Source: Gammaproteobacteria bacterium
GTDB lineage: Bacteria; Pseudomonadota; Gammaproteobacteria; Chromatiales; Chromatiaceae
DNA: 64,000 nt
Assembly (NCBI GenBank): GCA_021773975.1
Contig: JAJFJN010000038.1
Location: 1-64,000 of the forward strand
Reading direction: 5' to 3'
The translations under genes and the position numbers were made by a program. Positions within the stretch are counted from its first letter, which is position 1, and every line of letters begins with the position of its first letter. Below are positions 46,282 to 54,749 of this stretch, piece after piece. Below the pieces are notes generated by a model. That model had not been told where the DNA came from. It worked only from the letters and a program-made list of their open reading frames with translations, and searched no databases.

Positions 46282-47142
46282 ATGGTCAAGCAACTTATAA
46301 ACCTATTCAAACTACGTATCGGCATTATTATGTCCGTTACCGCTGTTGTTGCGCTGGCCGTTACCCCAGGGCAACCCGTGACTGGCTGGGAAATAGCAAT
46401 TCTTGCTTTTACCGTGCTTATTGCTGCTGGTGGTGCAGGTGCCTTTAATCAATATTACGAAATTGACCTCGACATCAAGATGAAGCGAACTCAGGGTCGC
46501 CCATTCATTAACGGCGACTTCCAACATAATCGCCTCTGGTTATTTTTAATCTCTGGCTTGGTATTAGCCGGAGTAGCTGGCGCTGGCTTTGCACTCAATG
46601 GCCTGGCAGCCCTATTTATCTTTCTTGGCGCGTTTTTTTACGCCATTGTATATACCGTCATACTCAAGCGTCGGACATGGCTCAACATCGTAATCGGTGG
46701 AGCATCCGGGAGCTTTGCTGTGCTGGCTGGTGCAGCCGTAGTCGACCCCAGTGCCATAGGTCCAATCCCGGCTCTACTCGCCGTTGTTCTTTTTCTTTGG
46801 ACACCCTCACATTTCTGGAGTCTGGCTATCGCCCAGCATGACGATTACGCTGCTGCTGGCGTACCAATGCTTCCTGTTGTGGTTGGTGACAAAACTGCGG
46901 CTAAAGCTGTGCTTTTCAACACATTAGCTCTGGTCAGTGTATCCATATTACCCTTCTTTTTTGGACTGAGTTGGATCTACCTTTTTGGCGCCATAACCGG
47001 CGGCGGTTATTTTATTTATCGCAATGTCCAGCTAGTCAACGACACTTCCCGCAAGGTAGCAATGACCAGCTTCTTTGCATCACTCGTTCAGCTGGGGCTA
47101 TTGTTACTATGCTCTGTACTGGATGTCAGCTTGCTCGGTTGA
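46282..47142 (+). CDS. ctaB: Protoheme IX farnesyltransferase (heme O synthase)
   Basis: This 286-residue UbiA-type membrane enzyme farnesylates heme B. The prenyl-diphosphate motif NQYYEIDLDIKMKRTQ.RP is near residues 55-75, with FLWTPSHFWSLAIAQHDDY later. It sits between the NorS-like gene and an SCO gene. Together with ctaA at 42.1 kb, it suggests the neighbouring enzyme carries heme O or heme A. Confidence 0.93.
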   Translation: MVKQLINLFKLRIGIIMSVTAVVALAVTPGQPVTGWEIAILAFTVLIAAGGAGAFNQYYEIDLDIKMKRTQGRPFINGDFQHNRLWLFLISGLVLAGVAGAGFALNGLAALFIFLGAFFYAIVYTVILKRRTWLNIVIGGASGSFAVLAGAAVVDPSAIGPIPALLAVVLFLWTPSHFWSLAIAQHDDYAAAGVPMLPVVVGDKTAAKAVLFNTLALVSVSILPFFFGLSWIYLFGAITGGGYFIYRNVQLVNDTSRKVAMTSFFASLVQLGLLLLCSVLDVSLLG

Positions 47143-47160
47143 GCCTGATTTTATGTACTC

Positions 47161-48000
47161 ATGCAATCAATTAAACTTATCTTCGGTGCACTTTTACTTA
47201 CTCTGACCCTTTTATCCTCTGTACAGGCAGAACTGCCTACCATAACCTCTCTACCCAGCACTGCCGACTCAAACACGCCTGAGTTTGATTATAAAACGGC
47301 TTTAAGAAGCAGCCAGCAGGCTATTGGCAATAAACTCAGCAACCACAGGTTTATGACCAGCAAAGGTAGTGTGCTGGTCATGCAGGAGCTGCTAGGCAAG
47401 CCACTGGTCATCAGCTTGGTCTATACCAGCTGCTTCCACACCTGCCCCATGACCACTCGCAATCTAGCTAAGGTTGTCGAAAAAGCCAGAGATGTATTAG
47501 GCGATCAGAGCTTTAATGTAGCCCTGATTGGCTTTGATGTTGCGAATGACACACCGAGTACCATGCGCTATTTTGGCCGACTGCATGATGCCGATGGTGA
47601 AGGGTGGTACCTGCTCAGCACAGATGAGGCTACCAGAGATAAGCTGGTCAAAGAGCTGGGATTCCTCTATTTCCCGTCAATACGCGGCTTTGATCATCTT
47701 GTACAAACCACTGTGGTTGATGCTGATGGCGCTATTTACCGACAGGTTTATGGGGAGGTATTCAGCACCCCACTTCTCATGGAACCGTTGAAAGAACTCG
47801 TATTTGGACAGCCCTCATCAGCACAAACATTCATCGGCGATCTGGTAAACAGAGTTAAGCTCTTTTGTACCACTTACGACCCCATTCGAGACACTTACTC
47901 TTTCGACTACTCTCTATTTATTAAGATTTTTGTCGGCTTCTCTATCATCGGCTATGGGATTACCTTTTGCATACGCGAATGGAAGCGGGCTATTCGATAG
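47161..48000 (+). CDS. SCO1/SenC-family copper chaperone with C-terminal TM
   Basis: This 279-residue protein has a signal peptide (ends VQA before ELP) and a thioredoxin-fold SCO domain. The copper-binding CFHTCP (Cys pair) is near residue 90, with the conserved His near residue 180 in GFDHLVQT. A C-terminal TM (about 258-274) anchors it, which is unusual since most SCO proteins are N-anchored. It should load CuA of the adjacent subunit II. Position 18 bases after ctaB matches SenC in NorSY clusters. Confidence 0.88.
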   Translation: MQSIKLIFGALLLTLTLLSSVQAELPTITSLPSTADSNTPEFDYKTALRSSQQAIGNKLSNHRFMTSKGSVLVMQELLGKPLVISLVYTSCFHTCPMTTRNLAKVVEKARDVLGDQSFNVALIGFDVANDTPSTMRYFGRLHDADGEGWYLLSTDEATRDKLVKELGFLYFPSIRGFDHLVQTTVVDADGAIYRQVYGEVFSTPLLMEPLKELVFGQPSSAQTFIGDLVNRVKLFCTTYDPIRDTYSFDYSLFIKIFVGFSIIGYGITFCIREWKRAIR

Positions 48001-48258
48001 AATAATGCTCGGGAGCAACATAAATACGGAAATATGCTATTCAATATTCACACACAATATGGCATTAACATCTATTCAATACTTACCCCATCCAATGCAT
48101 ATTCATCACTAACTAAAGAATTCTTCTATGAAATGAAATCAATGACGGATACATCAGCAGATGGTAATATAGCCAACATTATACTTGACTGAATTAGTCG
48201 ACAATAGTTGGCGACTAACTACCCCAGCATTCACATCGATACCGCGAGGACCAATTCA

Positions 48259-49827
48259 TTGAAAGCAAAATCAAACCCTATTAAGCGCGGCTATCTCTAC
48301 CTGGAGGAGTGGTTCAATGCCTCCTTTGGGGAAGCCTGGAACCCACTCTATCACCTTGGGCCACTTACCTTCTTTTTCTTTTGGATAGCGCTGGTTTCTG
48401 GCCTCTACCTCTATATTTTCTTCAATACCACTGTTGATAATGCCCACGCATCACTTGAAGCCATTGTTCATGGGCATGTGCTTGGGATTGGCAGCCTTAT
48501 GCGCAGCCTGCATCGGTATGCTTCTGATGCGGCCATCTGCACCATCATTCTGCATATTTTCAGGGAATTCTCGCAGGACCGCTATCGAGGTACGCGTTGG
48601 TACTCCTGGTTCACAGGCATTCCCACGCTCTGGATGGTTGTACTTCTTGGTATAACAGGGTACTGGATGGTCTGGGATGAGTTGGCGCTGTATGTCTCAA
48701 TGGGGGCCTCTCATCTGCTCGACGTTATACCCATCTTTTCCGACTCAATGGCTCGAAACTTTTTGCCTGGCAACCTGAGTGATCGTTTCTCCACACTGCT
48801 TGCCTTCTTGCACCTGCTTGGGCAACCCATGATTTTGATATTTATGCTCTGGTTTCATGTCAAACGCCTGACTCATGTTGAAATCAGCGCCCCGAGAGGC
48901 CTAGCCGTCGGCTGCTTTATTGCTTTAACAGCACTCTCTATATACAAGCCTGCTCTCAGTCATGCCCCAGTCAACCTTTCAAAAATCCCCACTGAACTCC
49001 AGCTGGATTGGTTTTATCTCAATATCTTTCCTCTTTTACAGTATTGGTCTCCTGGTGAAGTTTGGCTGCTGGTTGCTGGCGTTACTACCTTTATGCTGTT
49101 CATGCCCTGGCTGCCAAAGAAGGATGAGGGAATTCCAGCCGTTGTTAACTTGGAACACTGTAATGGCTGCGGCCAATGTGCTGTCGATTGCCCCTTTGAT
49201 GCAATCAGCCTGCAACACCGCACCGACGGCGCAAAATGGGAGAGTGAGGTCGTCGTACATCCTGAACTATGCGCCGCCTGCGGCATCTGCACCGGCTCAT
49301 GCCCCTCATCCACACCATTCCGCAAGGTGAAAGATGGTGAAAACCTGAAAACCGGCATAGACATGCCCGGCCTAACCCTTGACAAATTTAAGCAGCAGAC
49401 GGATGAAGTGCTGGCAAAATTAACCGGTGAGAACAAGATCATGGCCTTTGGTTGCACACACGGTTATGACATTGGCACCTTTAGCGCGCCCAATGTTGGC
49501 ACCCTGGATCTCTTTTGCACAGGAATGATGCCCGCATCACTTGCCGAGTACGCACTCAAGAATGGGGCCGATGGAGTCGTTATATCTGGCTGCCGCCATG
49601 GCGATTGCTACTATCGTTTTGGCAACCACTGGATGGATCTCAGGGTCCATGGTAAACGAAAGCCTGCTCTTCGCGCAAAAGTTGATAGGGAACGAATCAA
49701 AATTCTTGGTGGCGCTGATGTTGATGGCAAAAAACTCCACAAACAGTTCTCCGCCTTCCATGATTCTCTTGGGCAAAAAACGGCCACACCCTCTGCGGCC
49801 GCAACCCGGGAGGTAAGTCATGACTAA
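48259..49827 (+). CDS. Cytochrome b / 2x[4Fe-4S] ferredoxin / MvhD-type fusion
   Basis: This protein joins three redox modules. An N-terminal di-heme cytochrome b has His 84 and 98 on one helix and His 185 and 200 on another. A two-cluster ferredoxin has CNGCGQCAVDCP at 301-312 and CAACGICTGSCP at 338-349. A MvhD/FlpD-like domain has FGCTHG, FCTGMMP and SGCRHGDCYYRFGN with Cys 399, 420, 445 and 450. TTG at 48259 is taken as start since GAGGA is nine bases upstream; TTG at 48208 would add 17 residues. The next two genes overlap or abut it, including a heme-copper subunit, so it probably supplies electrons to that enzyme. Confidence 0.85.
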   Translation: MKAKSNPIKRGYLYLEEWFNASFGEAWNPLYHLGPLTFFFFWIALVSGLYLYIFFNTTVDNAHASLEAIVHGHVLGIGSLMRSLHRYASDAAICTIILHIFREFSQDRYRGTRWYSWFTGIPTLWMVVLLGITGYWMVWDELALYVSMGASHLLDVIPIFSDSMARNFLPGNLSDRFSTLLAFLHLLGQPMILIFMLWFHVKRLTHVEISAPRGLAVGCFIALTALSIYKPALSHAPVNLSKIPTELQLDWFYLNIFPLLQYWSPGEVWLLVAGVTTFMLFMPWLPKKDEGIPAVVNLEHCNGCGQCAVDCPFDAISLQHRTDGAKWESEVVVHPELCAACGICTGSCPSSTPFRKVKDGENLKTGIDMPGLTLDKFKQQTDEVLAKLTGENKIMAFGCTHGYDIGTFSAPNVGTLDLFCTGMMPASLAEYALKNGADGVVISGCRHGDCYYRFGNHWMDLRVHGKRKPALRAKVDRERIKILGGADVDGKKLHKQFSAFHDSLGQKTATPSAAATREVSHD

Positions 49828-50329
49828 CAATCCAGCAGTTCGCTATCTTTTACAGGCCGTTAACCTTTTTCTTTTTATGGCGCTGATTGCTGCATTCTCC
49901 TCTGGCCCTACCGTCAGGCAACTTGAAGAAGGTATGGCTGTAGTGACCCTGGCCTTTGGTCATGCAGGCCAACCTGTACGCGCCTGCCATAAACGCACAC
50001 CTGAAGAGCTGGCGGCACTGGCCCCCAATATGCGCGCACCGATGGACTGCCCTCGTGAACGCTCTACGCTTCGAGTCGAGCTTTTTATGGACGGCAAACT
50101 CATTCACGACCTTACCGCACCACCCCCAGGTGCCTTTAAGGACCAAGGCGTGGATATTTACGAAAATGTCACAGTCCCTATTGGTCGCCATACATTTACT
50201 GTACGGATGAAAGATAACGATCAGAGCGAAGACTTTATCTACAGCAATGACTACTCCGTCAATTTGGCAGCTGCTCAGCTGCTGTTTATTGACTTTAGCC
50301 AACAAGAAAACGGTTTCATCTTTAACTAA
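49820..50329 (+). CDS. Small membrane-anchored accessory protein of the second heme-copper cluster
   Basis: This 169-residue protein has one N-terminal TM (about residues 10-28), then an extracytoplasmic domain with two Cys (VRACHKR, MDCPRE) and a predicted beta-sandwich (LRVELFMDGKLIHDL, VPIGRHTFTVRMKD). GGGAGG precedes the ATG, which overlaps the fusion gene by eight bases. The stop directly abuts the next ATG. I do not recognise a family. Position suggests a structural or metal-handling subunit of the adjacent reductase. Confidence 0.72.
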   Translation: MTNNPAVRYLLQAVNLFLFMALIAAFSSGPTVRQLEEGMAVVTLAFGHAGQPVRACHKRTPEELAALAPNMRAPMDCPRERSTLRVELFMDGKLIHDLTAPPPGAFKDQGVDIYENVTVPIGRHTFTVRMKDNDQSEDFIYSNDYSVNLAAAQLLFIDFSQQENGFIFN

Positions 50330-51697
50330 ATGACTGATCACTTCACTCTCGATATCTCTGCTGATCGCACGATCCGCAGACAAGCCACCGCCTGGCTTAT
50401 CCTCGCCCTTGGCTCTTTGGTCATTGGCGGCCTATTTGTCATCCTTATTGTTCTATCTCGAACACCCGGCATTCAAGACATCATCCCCTGGGTGGATTTT
50501 TTTAAAACGGCCCTCGTAATACATGTCGACATGACGGTACTGGTCTGGTTTCTCGCCTTTGCCGGTATTTTCTGGAGCCTGAACAGCAACGACAACTGCA
50601 CCAGCTGCGGATGGCCGCCTATCTTTCTAGCCGCACTGGGAATGCTGGGCATAACAGCATCACCATTCCTCGGGGCTGGAAACCCACTGATGAACAACTA
50701 TGTTCCCGTACTACAGGATCCCATATTTTTTGTAGCACTCGGCATCTTTGGGCTTGGCTTCACGCTACAGATTTTGAATGGCCTAATCCATTCCAAGCCT
50801 GTTGGCAAATTCATGGATGGCAGCGCTACGCTACGTTTTGGGCTGTACACAGCTCTGATTGCAGCCCTTCTCTCCATGATGTCGATTGGCTGGTCTTACA
50901 GCATGATGCCGGAAGAGATAGAGGGGCAGCACTACTATGAGCTGCTATTCTGGGGTGGCGGACACGTCATTCAGTTCACGCATACCCAACTCATGTTTGT
51001 GGTCTGGTTATGGCTGGCAACCGTTTCCGGTGTCACCATTAAGGCCAATCCACGCCTAATCCTCATACTATTTGCCTTAGGCGCAATGCCAGTCCTATTT
51101 GCGCCGGCCATCTATCTCACCTACCCAGTAGAAGACCCAGGCTATGCCATTACCTTTACCTGGCTGATGAAATACGGTGGCGGCCTCGCAGCATTGCCGC
51201 TGGGCCTCATCCTCATCACCTCTCTCATCAGCGCTGGCAAGGCATCTGATGTCTACCGAGCTGAACGCTCTGCATTGATCTTCTCAATACTGCTGTTCGG
51301 TACCGGTGGAATAATTGGCTTTATGATTACAGGTAGTAACGTACGCGTTCCTGCACACTATCATGGCTCGATCATTGGCGTCACCATGGCATTTATGGGC
51401 ATCACCTATTACCTATTGCCACGGCTCGGCTTTCGCAAGCCTATGGGGAAATGGGCGCTACGACAGCCTGCTATCTATGGTACAGGTCAAATGATCTGGG
51501 TATTGGCTATGGCCTACACAGGAGGGCATGGTGTTCAGCGCAAAACAGCAGGAGCAGCTCAGGCGTTAAAAACTATGGACGAATATATCGCCATGGGGTT
51601 GATGGGGATTGGCGGGATCATCGCCATCTCTGGCGGGATCATCTATCTAGTTGTGGTTTATAAAGCCATGCGCCCTGAAAAGAGACTCACCACTTAA
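50330..51697 (+). CDS. Divergent heme-copper subunit I homologue (candidate gNOR-type NO reductase)
   Basis: This 455-residue protein has about 12 TM helices. Heme-ligand histidines appear as His 65 (VIHVDM) and the His 343/345 pair (PAHYHG). Helix VI has GGGHVIQFTHTQ (His 212, 218), but there is no Tyr at the oxidase position. The His-His pair that binds CuB in helix VII is absent, replaced by a segment with YPVEDPGY. Such ligand changes are reported for the gNOR type, so NO reduction is the best guess. The preceding cytochrome b/ferredoxin/MvhD fusion would be the electron donor. Database tools would likely label it cbb3-type oxidase subunit I. Confidence 0.75.
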   Translation: MTDHFTLDISADRTIRRQATAWLILALGSLVIGGLFVILIVLSRTPGIQDIIPWVDFFKTALVIHVDMTVLVWFLAFAGIFWSLNSNDNCTSCGWPPIFLAALGMLGITASPFLGAGNPLMNNYVPVLQDPIFFVALGIFGLGFTLQILNGLIHSKPVGKFMDGSATLRFGLYTALIAALLSMMSIGWSYSMMPEEIEGQHYYELLFWGGGHVIQFTHTQLMFVVWLWLATVSGVTIKANPRLILILFALGAMPVLFAPAIYLTYPVEDPGYAITFTWLMKYGGGLAALPLGLILITSLISAGKASDVYRAERSALIFSILLFGTGGIIGFMITGSNVRVPAHYHGSIIGVTMAFMGITYYLLPRLGFRKPMGKWALRQPAIYGTGQMIWVLAMAYTGGHGVQRKTAGAAQALKTMDEYIAMGLMGIGGIIAISGGIIYLVVVYKAMRPEKRLTT

Positions 51698-51724
51698 AGC
51701 AATACTTTCCTCGTAGAATCAAAG

Positions 51725-51767
51725 AGCCATGCAGCAACCTACTCAAGTCGCTGCATGGCTTCTTCTT
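51725..51767. terminator. Terminator between convergent clusters
   Basis: An 11-bp perfect stem (51725-51735 with 51750-51760) and 14-base loop are followed by a T-rich run on the plus strand. It ends the second heme-copper cluster. Confidence 0.75.
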
Positions 51768-51772
51768 TCTTA

Positions 51773-52063
51773 CTAGTCAATCGGAGGCAATGCTGGTGAC
51801 CGCACAAGCTCTGACTCTGGCACTGGCTCAGCTATTGATTCAGATTGCTCAGTTTCAGCAGGCCCATTAGGTAGCACATCACTAAAAATACGCTGTATGC
51901 CTTCAAATGTTACTATAGAAAGAATCATGATTATCATAAGAAAAATAATACTTCTACTACTTCCAAAACCCTTTCCCCGCCATTTTTCAAGTCCAACCAA
52001 TATCTTATCTGAGACCACATAAAGCACAATCGCAGTCACTGTATACATAAGCATTTGCTGCAT
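51773..52063 (-). CDS. Two-TM small membrane protein, unknown function
   Basis: This 96-residue protein has hydrophobic segments at about 4-22 and 39-58, with a basic loop between (EKWRGKGFGSSR), and a Pro/Glu/Ser-rich tail. I do not recognise the family. It is last in a leftward series with DUF420, SCO and small membrane genes, 90 bases after DUF420. AAAAGAAATT is a weak ribosome site. Probably an accessory gene of the neighbouring heme-copper enzymes. Confidence 0.58.
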   Translation of the reverse strand: MQQMLMYTVTAIVLYVVSDKILVGLEKWRGKGFGSSRSIIFLMIIMILSIVTFEGIQRIFSDVLPNGPAETEQSESIAEPVPESELVRSPALPPID

Positions 52064-52153
52064 AATTTCTTTTCACCTCTTTATTTAAAATCTGTAGGGT
52101 GCAGGTTCAACCTACGACCATTAATTCAATATGCGCTATGACTATTGGCTATC

Positions 52154-52594
52154 TTACGACAAACCAAGCGATGGGGGATAGAGATGGAAAGCCATAAGAT
52201 AAACGATAACACCGCTCACACTGACATAGATCCAGATCGGAAAAGTCCAGCGTGCAATCCGCTTGTGTCGCTCAAAGCTCCCTCTTAATGCATGAAACGC
52301 CGTAATAATAACCATCGGCACAATCAATGCAGCAAGAATGACGTGAGAAGCAAGAATTGTAAAATAGATGGGGCGCACTCCACCCTCTCCTGCAAATTTC
52401 ACATTACCTACTTGGCTGTGGTACGTCAGATATGAAACCATAAATAGCGCAGATACCGTCAATGCAGCAATCATGAGTTTCCGATGCACAGCACGATTAT
52501 CCTGACGAATATTATAGTAAGCCACACTAATCAGACATACCGTCAACACATTCAAGCCCGCCTGTAGGTGTGGCAATACCGCTATAATATCCAC
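52154..52594 (-). CDS. DUF420 membrane protein (CtaM-like)
   Basis: This 146-residue inner-membrane protein has four helices and matches DUF420: HLQAGLNVLTVCLISVAYYN, VHRKLMI, SYLTYHSQVG, and RIARWTFPIWIYVSVSGVIVY. DUF420 (CtaM/YozB) proteins assist assembly of heme-copper enzymes, and one accompanies NorSY-SenC clusters. The start is GTG overlapping the upstream stop (TAGTG). Located leftward of an SCO gene. Confidence 0.85.
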   Translation of the reverse strand: MDIIAVLPHLQAGLNVLTVCLISVAYYNIRQDNRAVHRKLMIAALTVSALFMVSYLTYHSQVGNVKFAGEGGVRPIYFTILASHVILAALIVPMVIITAFHALRGSFERHKRIARWTFPIWIYVSVSGVIVYLMAFHLYPPSLGLS

Positions 52595-52875
52595 TACTTT
52601 CTCTCACCCTTGGCATTAGCGTTAGCATCTACCTTAGGAACGGCCTTACGCTTATCCCACTCTTTCTTTAAAATAAACAAAATAACGATTGCCAAGGAAA
52701 CATTAAATATAACAGCTACGATTATATAGCCCGGCACTTCTCGTGGCTCATCAACACTTATAACAGGTGCCACACTCTCAACCCCACACACAAAAGAACT
52801 TACCATTGAGAGAGTAATAATAAAAAAGAGTTTTTGACAAAGACGGTATAAAGGCATATTGAAAATACGCGGCAT
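52594..52875 (-). CDS. Small protein with signal/TM helix, unknown
   Basis: This 93-residue protein has a hydrophobic N-terminal segment (about 13-30) and a second TM (about 50-70, PGYIIVAVIFNVSLAIVILF), then a basic tail. The ATG at 52875 is favoured because AAGG sits eight bases upstream; ATG at 52896 is alternative. Its stop overlaps the GTG of the DUF420 gene, so the two are coupled. Function is unknown; it is probably an oxidase assembly partner. Confidence 0.6.
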   Translation of the reverse strand: MPRIFNMPLYRLCQKLFFIITLSMVSSFVCGVESVAPVISVDEPREVPGYIIVAVIFNVSLAIVILFILKKEWDKRKAVPKVDANANAKGERK

Positions 52876-52936
52876 CAGGTTTACCTTATTTTGCATTTAG
52901 CAGGAAGCAGCCTTAATAATTAATCCTAAATAGAAC

Positions 52937-53581
52937 TCAGTCACGCAACTTAAGGATATCCAAATACTGCTCGGTGATTGCTTTTGGTATATGAGGCGGG
53001 GAGAAGGCACCATGAACCCGCTGTTTTGGCCCAATTAGGTAGATAGAGCCTGTATGATTGACTTGGTAAGCACCGTGCTCATCCGGTTCATCTTTAATAT
53101 AACCAGCACTCAGCTGTAGCGTTAGTGCGTCAATCGCCTCAATTGACCCTGTAAATCCAGCAAAGCTTTTATCAAAATATTCGACATACTCAGAGATATG
53201 CTCTGGTGTATCTCGATCTGGATCAACTGAGATAAACACAACCTGCGTTTTCGCTTGAATCTCTGGCTTTTCTGCGAGGCTATCATAGACAGCTTTCATG
53301 ACAGAAAGCGTCATTGGACAGACATCTGGACAGCTGGTATATCCAAAAAACAGCAACGTCCATTTATCTTTTAATCGGGCTAAATCTAAAGCCCCCCCGC
53401 CCGCTTCACTTAATTCAAAGGCAGTCAGCTGTCGAGGTTCAGGCCAGAGTACCGCTTGCAACTCCGCAGGAAATTTCTTTAATGTAGATGGCTTTAATAG
53501 AAAAACTGATGCAAAGAAAAGAGCAACAATGCCAATTCCAATCAGCGCCTTCATTGGACTACGTTTTACTTCAGAACTCAT
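52937..53581 (-). CDS. SCO family copper chaperone (second copy)
   Basis: This 214-residue protein has an N-terminal TM anchor (about 12-28) and a periplasmic SCO domain: FFGYTSCPDVCPMTL with the copper-binding Cys pair near residues 78-82, VFISVDPDRDTP, and the His in QVNHTGSIYLIGP. It delivers copper to a CuA site. It lies in a leftward set with DUF420, opposite to the SCO at 47.2 kb, so two copper chaperones flank the two heme-copper enzymes. Confidence 0.9.
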   Translation of the reverse strand: MSSEVKRSPMKALIGIGIVALFFASVFLLKPSTLKKFPAELQAVLWPEPRQLTAFELSEAGGGALDLARLKDKWTLLFFGYTSCPDVCPMTLSVMKAVYDSLAEKPEIQAKTQVVFISVDPDRDTPEHISEYVEYFDKSFAGFTGSIEAIDALTLQLSAGYIKDEPDEHGAYQVNHTGSIYLIGPKQRVHGAFSPPHIPKAITEQYLDILKLRD

Positions 53582-53634
53582 ACTCTGGGAATCTCACTAT
53601 TTAAGTTAACCAACAACACCTTTAGTCACCATAA

Positions 53635-53952
53635 TCAGCCATATGTTCTTGCAATATCAGCCGTTATTAAAACCAAAGCAGTAAACATCAGCGTATTTTG
53701 GATAAAGGTTTTAACCAAAATAGATTTGATGTTGGCATCCAACTTTTTAGTTGCAGCAACTCGCTCTGATTCTGGCAATTCATCAACTTCTCGATATTTG
53801 TCCTTTTTTATTCTTATCTGATCTACCCCCTGCGTTGCACAGACTACCAAAAGCGCCATGCCTATCCCTTCTGGGGTATACATAAAATAGTGTGGGCCAA
53901 AAAAACCCATCAACGCATGCATCGCAAAATTCCACAACATAATCGTTACCAC
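53635..53952 (-). CDS. Small membrane protein, unknown
   Basis: This 105-residue protein has hydrophobic helices at about 4-20, 27-40 and 82-100, separated by a charged central region (QIRIKKDKYREVDELPESER). The start is GTG at 53952 or ATG at 53940. It heads the leftward set leading to SCO and DUF420. I do not recognise a family; the layout suggests an assembly or small subunit role. Confidence 0.58.
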   Translation of the reverse strand: MVTIMLWNFAMHALMGFFGPHYFMYTPEGIGMALLVVCATQGVDQIRIKKDKYREVDELPESERVAATKKLDANIKSILVKTFIQNTLMFTALVLITADIARTYG

Positions 53953-54001
53953 TTAGACTCATTTATTGGCTAATTCTAACCTGTTTAATTAACTCAGGGC
54001 G

Positions 54002-54031
54002 AAAAAAAGCCCGCCTTTAGGCGGGCTTTTT
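54002..54031. terminator. Bidirectional terminator of the nar operon
   Basis: An 8-bp GC-rich stem (54008-54015 with 54020-54027), four-base loop, flanked by A-tract and T-tract on either side. It ends the nar transcript 18 bases after narI. Confidence 0.9.
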
Positions 54032-54048
54032 CAATGGTTACAACACCA

Positions 54049-54738
54049 TTATCTGCAAGCTTCACCCTTTGTGCGAACAACCTGGTAAGCACGCCCAAGG
54101 TAGCTGAATGGAACACTCCAGACGTGCACCATACGTGTGAACGGAAAGACCAGAACCAGAGTCATGCCAAAAAACATGTGCAGCTTATAAACAAAGCTCA
54201 CATCTTTCAGCAGGGTTGGATCTACGCTCAATGTAACGATGCTCTTAATATACTCTGACAGAGCAATCATTGTTGAGGCATCAGCATGGCTAGCATGATA
54301 CATAGAGGCAGGAATTGTCATCAGGCCAAGGAAAGCAGTAGCTGCAATCCAGATGATTACAAAGTTATCCCGACCACGGCTAACAGCCTTGATCCGCTCA
54401 ACTGTCAGGCGACGCTTGGCTAGTAGTCCAGCACCAGCCAACGCAGCGATACCAAATACTGTACCCGCATAGATGGCGATATTTTGGTGAGCCACATCAC
54501 TGATTCCAAATGCCAGGAACCAGCTATGTGGTGTCAGCAGGCCTACAAAGTGCCCAAGAAAGATACCCAAAACACCAACATGGAACAGATTGCTGTACAG
54601 ACGCATATTGGTGTTATCAAGTAACTGACTTGAATCAGCCTTCCAGGTGTACTGTTCACGGTCAAATCGAATCCAGCATCCAACCGCGAAAATGGTACCC
54701 GCAAGATACGGGTAGGCTCCAAATATAAAATCAGACAT
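54049..54738 (-). CDS. narI: Nitrate reductase gamma subunit (cytochrome b)
   Basis: This 229-residue inner-membrane subunit has five helices and takes electrons from quinol to NarH through two b hemes. Heme His residues are in SNLFHVGVLGIFLGHFVG and YKLHMFFGMTLVLVFPFTRMVH. GAGGAG precedes the ATG. Length matches NarI. Last gene of narGHJI, 11 bases after narJ. Confidence 0.95.
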   Translation of the reverse strand: MSDFIFGAYPYLAGTIFAVGCWIRFDREQYTWKADSSQLLDNTNMRLYSNLFHVGVLGIFLGHFVGLLTPHSWFLAFGISDVAHQNIAIYAGTVFGIAALAGAGLLAKRRLTVERIKAVSRGRDNFVIIWIAATAFLGLMTIPASMYHASHADASTMIALSEYIKSIVTLSVDPTLLKDVSFVYKLHMFFGMTLVLVFPFTRMVHVWSVPFSYLGRAYQVVRTKGEACR

Positions 54739-54749
54739 CTTTACGCTCC

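Noticed and set aside
48030-48110. Two AATATGC-type half sites resembling NsrR boxes before the cytochrome b fusion
   Set aside because: They lie on opposite strands about 65 bases apart, not in the 11-1-11 arrangement NsrR uses, so chance is more likely.
53998-54035. GC-rich hairpin as a REP element linked to the transposase at the left edge
   Set aside because: It is directly after narI with A- and T-tracts on both sides, so a terminator is sufficient explanation.
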